Source: a virus. Taken from it: DNA of 50,138 nucleotides. The position numbers and the translations under genes are program-made. The notes beneath the pieces are model-generated. The model saw only the letters and a list, made by a program, of their open reading frames with translations, did not search any database and was not told where the DNA came from. The stretch lies in the IMG/VR virus record IMGVR_UViG_3300020373_000074, positions 1 through 50,138 of that record, one strand, 5' to 3'. Positions 47,312-50,138 of this stretch are shown here, piece after piece (position 1 is the stretch's first letter; each line of letters starts with the position of its first letter).

Positions 47312-48163
47312 ATGGTATTAGTGGATTTCAATGGTATATCGATTGGTTCAATCATGGGCCAACTCAACAGAGGTGAAAAACTCTCAGAAAGATTAGTCAA
47401 ACACATCATTCTTAATAACTTAAGAAGTTATCGTGTTAAATATCCCGAAGAAGATTATGGTAAAATGGTTATCTGTTGCGATTCTCATTCGTGGCGTAAA
47501 GATGTATTTCCTCAATACAAAGCCAGTAGAACAACCAATCGTGAAAAAGATAAAACTGATTGGGATACTATATATGACTTATTAGATAAAACGCTTAGCG
47601 ACCTGACACGGAATTTCCCTTATGCAGTAATCAAAATAGAGAAGGCAGAAGCAGATGATATAATCGGTGCATTAGCAAACAACACCGAAGTGATTCAAGA
47701 GGAAGTTGTAATCATATCTGCTGACAAAGACTTCATACAATTGCAAACTGGTAATGTTACTCAATGGTCACCTTTCCAACAGAAGATGGTAAGGGCCGAG
47801 GAAGGTGCAGAGAGATATCTATTTGACCATACAATGAAAGGTGATTCTTCGGACGGTGTTCCGAATGTTATGTCACCAGACCATTCATTTACGCACCACG
47901 TTAGACAAGTTCCAATGAGAAAGGTATTGATAGAAGAATGGTGGGAAGGTAGAGATAATCTTAAACAGGTTATGCCTCCCGAAGTCTTTAGAAACTATTG
48001 TCGTAACAAAGAGATGATAGATTTAAAAAGAACACCACAAGAAATTATTGATGAAAGTATAGAGAAATATGAATCTTATAAATACATAGACAAAGGCAAC
48101 ATTTTGACATATCTAATTGAAAATGATATGAAACTTTTAATAGAATCAGCAGGAGAGTTTTAA
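47312..48163 (+). CDS. rnh: RNase H / 5' flap nuclease (T4 Rnh-like)
   Basis: FEN-type 5'-3' nuclease that removes RNA primers, 283 residues (T4 Rnh: 305). VDFNGI starts the first strand with its metal-binding Asp; CCDSHSWRKDVFPQYKASR is a family hallmark; KAEADDIIGAL and VIISADKDFIQL carry the other acidic ligands; DHTMKGDSSDGVPN is the helix-hairpin-helix-linked site. Own promoter upstream. Confidence 0.93.
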   Translation: MVLVDFNGISIGSIMGQLNRGEKLSERLVKHIILNNLRSYRVKYPEEDYGKMVICCDSHSWRKDVFPQYKASRTTNREKDKTDWDTIYDLLDKTLSDLTRNFPYAVIKIEKAEADDIIGALANNTEVIQEEVVIISADKDFIQLQTGNVTQWSPFQQKMVRAEEGAERYLFDHTMKGDSSDGVPNVMSPDHSFTHHVRQVPMRKVLIEEWWEGRDNLKQVMPPEVFRNYCRNKEMIDLKRTPQEIIDESIEKYESYKYIDKGNILTYLIENDMKLLIESAGEF

Positions 48164-48574
48164 ATGGAAGAAAAGAAATATTATGAATCAATATGGCAAA
48201 TATTAGATGCCGTTCACGAGGCGTATGGGGCAGAAGCAAAGAGTAAAATCTTAATAGATAATGATTGCTTGGCGTTACGAGATATTATGAAAATTAACTT
48301 CGACAATAAGTTAACAATTCATGTTTCCAAGGGTATAGAGTGGCAACCCGGAGATGAACAGAAAGCAAACCTTAGAGATATAACTAAATTTTTAGTTCCA
48401 TTATCTAGAGGTAATATCGAACAGAAAAGGGCAGATGCTTCATTCAAAGCAATGTTGGAACAGATACACCCAATGGACGCTGTGTATTTAGAACAAGCAG
48501 TACACAAGAAACTCAAAGTGAAAGGTCTTACCGAAAGACTTATCAAAAACACTTGGGGTGATAGAATAATCTAA
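48164..48574 (+). CDS. Conserved phage hypothetical (DUF6433-like)
   Basis: A 136-residue protein: KSKILIDNDCLALRDIMKINFD, then ITKFLVPLSRGNIEQKRADASF and MDAVYLEQAVHKKL. I recall this pattern (LRDxxxxxxD plus LEQxxxHP) from a conserved family in T4-like phages, named DUF6433. It follows RNase H directly. Function unknown. Confidence 0.7.
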   Translation: MEEKKYYESIWQILDAVHEAYGAEAKSKILIDNDCLALRDIMKINFDNKLTIHVSKGIEWQPGDEQKANLRDITKFLVPLSRGNIEQKRADASFKAMLEQIHPMDAVYLEQAVHKKLKVKGLTERLIKNTWGDRII

Positions 48575-48834
48575 TGCCTACTTATTGTTTCAAAAATAAA
48601 ACAACGGGTGTCGAGTGGGAAAAGGAAATGAAAATGTCCGAGGTTGATGATTACGTCAAGGAAAATGATTGTTCCATAATAGTTCAAACACCCAATTTTG
48701 CTATAAAACATGGCGATGGTAAGGGTAAAGACCAATACGCTCGTGCTGATGGTGATTTTAGAGATAGAATGAAGAATCTTAGAAAAGCAAATCCAACTGC
48801 AGAATTAACAAATCCCGATATCAAAAACTGGTAA
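48574..48834 (+). CDS. Small FmdB-like conserved phage protein, no zinc ligands
   Basis: An 86-residue protein starting MPTYCFKNKTTGVEWEKEM, as FmdB-type zinc ribbons start MPTYxYxC, but only one further cysteine (DCSI) is present, so a zinc ribbon cannot form. The tail ANPTAELTNPDIKNW is a short conserved-looking end. One-base overlap start. Function unknown. Confidence 0.65.
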   Translation: MPTYCFKNKTTGVEWEKEMKMSEVDDYVKENDCSIIVQTPNFAIKHGDGKGKDQYARADGDFRDRMKNLRKANPTAELTNPDIKNW

Positions 48835-49644
48835 ATGAAAGTAAATTGGTTTGGTGCATATGGTTATGGTGACTGCATACGTTCTATGGGATATGCAAAT
48901 ACCTTTGCAAGGAAAACAGACACACCAATAGAACTCAATATTCATTGGTATGGTAATGATACTGAAAAGTTTCATAGTACTGACCCAGAATCCAAATACC
49001 AGAGATACATCACACTACAAGACGAGATATCAATCGATTATAATATGGTTGATATTAGACATCATTTCAATTCACGAGATACTGTCTATCAAGGTATCGC
49101 TTGGAAGGAATGGGATAAAGGACTTCACCTACCTAGATTTTTTCCAGTATTCGACCAAGGACTATCATTACACGCACTAGTCAAACCAAAGAAACCTAGA
49201 TTGATTAATAAGAATCAAATCTGTATATGGACACCCACTAGTAACATACACTCACTATATCAATGGAAAAACCCTTTAAAAGAATGGAATACCTTTAGAG
49301 GTATTGTTAAAGCACACGGATATGATATAGTAGAGATGTCATATAGAGAACCAATTAAAGATGCAATAGAGAAGGTTGCAACATCAGAGTTTTGTTGTGG
49401 GTATGGTGGAATGGGTAAAGGTCTTGCTGGTCTATTCTGGAAACCTTTAGTATCCATTACCGAACGTCCAAACAACACATACAGGGAAACCCCTTGGGCA
49501 TATCCAGTTGACAACTTAAGAGATTTCCACAATCTACCAACAATGATAGAAGAATCTATCAAAAGGATTCCCATAGTACAAAGAGATTATAACCGTTACA
49601 TAAACAACCAAGGATTTAAGATTGAAAGATATGATATCTTCTGA
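48835..49644 (+). CDS. GT-B-like (GT9-like) protein, paralog 3 of 3
   Basis: A 269-residue relative of the genes at 4047 and 4862. It starts MKVNWFGAYGYGDCIRSMGYA, a G-rich acceptor-domain start like GT9 heptosyltransferases (which begin with a G-D-x-L loop), and repeats the C-terminal block NPLKEWNTFRGIVKAHGYD, EMSYREPIKDAIEKVA and CGYGGMGKGLAGLFWKPLV. The clearer N-terminal motif here supports the glycosyltransferase reading for all three. It overlaps the GT25-like gene that follows, so two transfer enzymes are probably coexpressed. Confidence 0.65.
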   Translation: MKVNWFGAYGYGDCIRSMGYANTFARKTDTPIELNIHWYGNDTEKFHSTDPESKYQRYITLQDEISIDYNMVDIRHHFNSRDTVYQGIAWKEWDKGLHLPRFFPVFDQGLSLHALVKPKKPRLINKNQICIWTPTSNIHSLYQWKNPLKEWNTFRGIVKAHGYDIVEMSYREPIKDAIEKVATSEFCCGYGGMGKGLAGLFWKPLVSITERPNNTYRETPWAYPVDNLRDFHNLPTMIEESIKRIPIVQRDYNRYINNQGFKIERYDIF

Positions 49645-50138
49645 CGTACCTGTTTATATGATACAGATGTCTGATAATAAGATATCTCAATATTATAAAG
49701 AAATGGTTCTACCGAGTTGGGAGAATCTAGAATATAAGGTGCATATGTTTGAGGCGACAACTCCGGAAACTCTAGGGGATATGTTGAGGTTTGATGTACT
49801 GAAGTCTAAGAAATCTAACGGAAGGGAGTTTTCCCCAACCGAGAAAGCAGTATGGTATTCCCATTTAAATCTGTGGTTGAAATGTACTAAACCAATGATT
49901 ATTATAGAACACGATTGTATGACAACTGCTAAATTCTTTATTCAACGGTCTTTGGATTTCAAATTCTTAAGTAAAGATAAGAACCTATCCCCGTGTAATG
50001 CATACTTTCTTACACCTAAAATTGCAAATAAACTGATAGTAAATGCAGTAAAGAACCCATTGACATTGAACACAGACGGTTTTATGTATACTGTATGCAA
50101 AGACGAACCTAGAGGGTTCTGTTGCTATCCCATAATGC
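49631..50138 (+). CDS. GT25-like glycosyltransferase, truncated by window end
   Basis: An open frame of 169 residues that runs off the right edge. VYMIQMSDNKISQYY at the start, then FSPTEKAVWYSHLNLWLKCT and KPMIIIEHDC, is the GT25 (LPS/collagen-type) pattern, in which xGExGCxxSHxxxW precedes a strand and an acidic EDD. Here the acidic motif is EHD. CNAYFLTPKIANKL is the usual conserved block after it. It overlaps the GT-B-like gene by 14 bases. A sugar-transfer role on phage or host surface polymer is inferred. Confidence 0.75.
   Translation, partial: MISSDVPVYMIQMSDNKISQYYKEMVLPSWENLEYKVHMFEATTPETLGDMLRFDVLKSKKSNGREFSPTEKAVWYSHLNLWLKCTKPMIIIEHDCMTTAKFFIQRSLDFKFLSKDKNLSPCNAYFLTPKIANKLIVNAVKNPLTLNTDGFMYTVCKDEPRGFCCYPIM

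Noticed and set aside
1-50138. CRISPR arrays, insertion sequences, integrases or prophage attachment sites
   Set aside because: No spaced repeats, transposase or integrase motifs were seen; repeats found are short and local.

Overview
The window is one strand of a T4-like marine myovirus genome. Every convincing gene is on the + strand, genes are packed with 1-4 nt ATGA/GTGA/TTGA/TAATG overlaps, base composition is strongly AT-rich, and the T4 replication, recombination and late-transcription core is present: UvsY, UvsW, gp55 late sigma factor, gp47/gp46, gp45 clamp, gp44/gp62 clamp loader, RegA, gp43 polymerase, UvsX, gp41 helicase, RNase H, NrdA/NrdB and glutaredoxin. Several genes are of the kind carried by marine T4-like phages: Hsp20, a PrnA-like halogenase, a CobS/CobT-like pair and a MazG-like protein. 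No photosynthesis gene is seen. A circularly permuted tmRNA and a canonical IscU suggest an alphaproteobacterial host such as SAR11. That is inference, because marine picocyanobacteria also have permuted tmRNAs.

Layout. 1-3345: recombination block (UvsY, a small Cys-rich ORF, a radical SAM/SPASM enzyme, UvsW, an Sm-like protein). 3416-6641: sigma70-type promoter, gp55, two paralogous GT-B-like proteins, a small membrane protein and a short UDP-sugar dehydrogenase. 6657-10910: a T4-type late promoter, then a six-gene envelope cassette (membrane-anchored ClpP/SDH-fold protein, SbmA/BacA-like transporter, TolQ/ExbB-like and TolR-like proteins, small membrane protein, cytosolic ClpP). 10907-15036: sugar epimerase, gp47, a probable exported protein, gp46 and a small ORF. 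15029-18647: metalloprotease/VWA plus MoxR/CobS-type AAA+ pair, each preceded by the same 27-nt element and a promoter, closed by a rho-independent terminator. 18652-24907: DNA methyltransferase, clamp, conserved small proteins, halogenase, nuclease-like protein, clamp loader, RegA. 24914-33718: late promoter, Hsp20, second Sm-like protein, DNA polymerase, AEP primase-like protein, glycine-zipper protein, UvsX, gp41, second methyltransferase, small membrane protein. 33727-41564: mostly late-type genes behind a late promoter at 34619, including a P-loop kinase-like protein, a covalent nucleotidyltransferase (ligase-like) protein, a very basic Cys-rich protein, an NMNAT-like enzyme and conserved phage hypotheticals. 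41567-47258: NrdA, small membrane proteins, tmRNA with terminator, NrdB, glutaredoxin, zinc ribbon, GIY-YIG-like protein, IscU. 47255-50138: RNase H, conserved small proteins, a third GT-B-like paralog and the start of a GT25-like glycosyltransferase that runs off the window.

Transcription logic. Thirteen sigma70-like promoters (TTGACT/TTGCC, 16-17 nt spacer, TATAAT) serve replication and nucleotide-metabolism genes. In six of them TATAAT lies only 7-8 nt before the ATG, so the mRNAs should be leaderless. Four intergenic TATAAATA boxes mark late units for the gp55 encoded here. The most notable items are the permuted phage tmRNA (44680-44925) and the late envelope cassette (6657-10910). Gene identities rest on motif and family recognition by eye; no database search was run.
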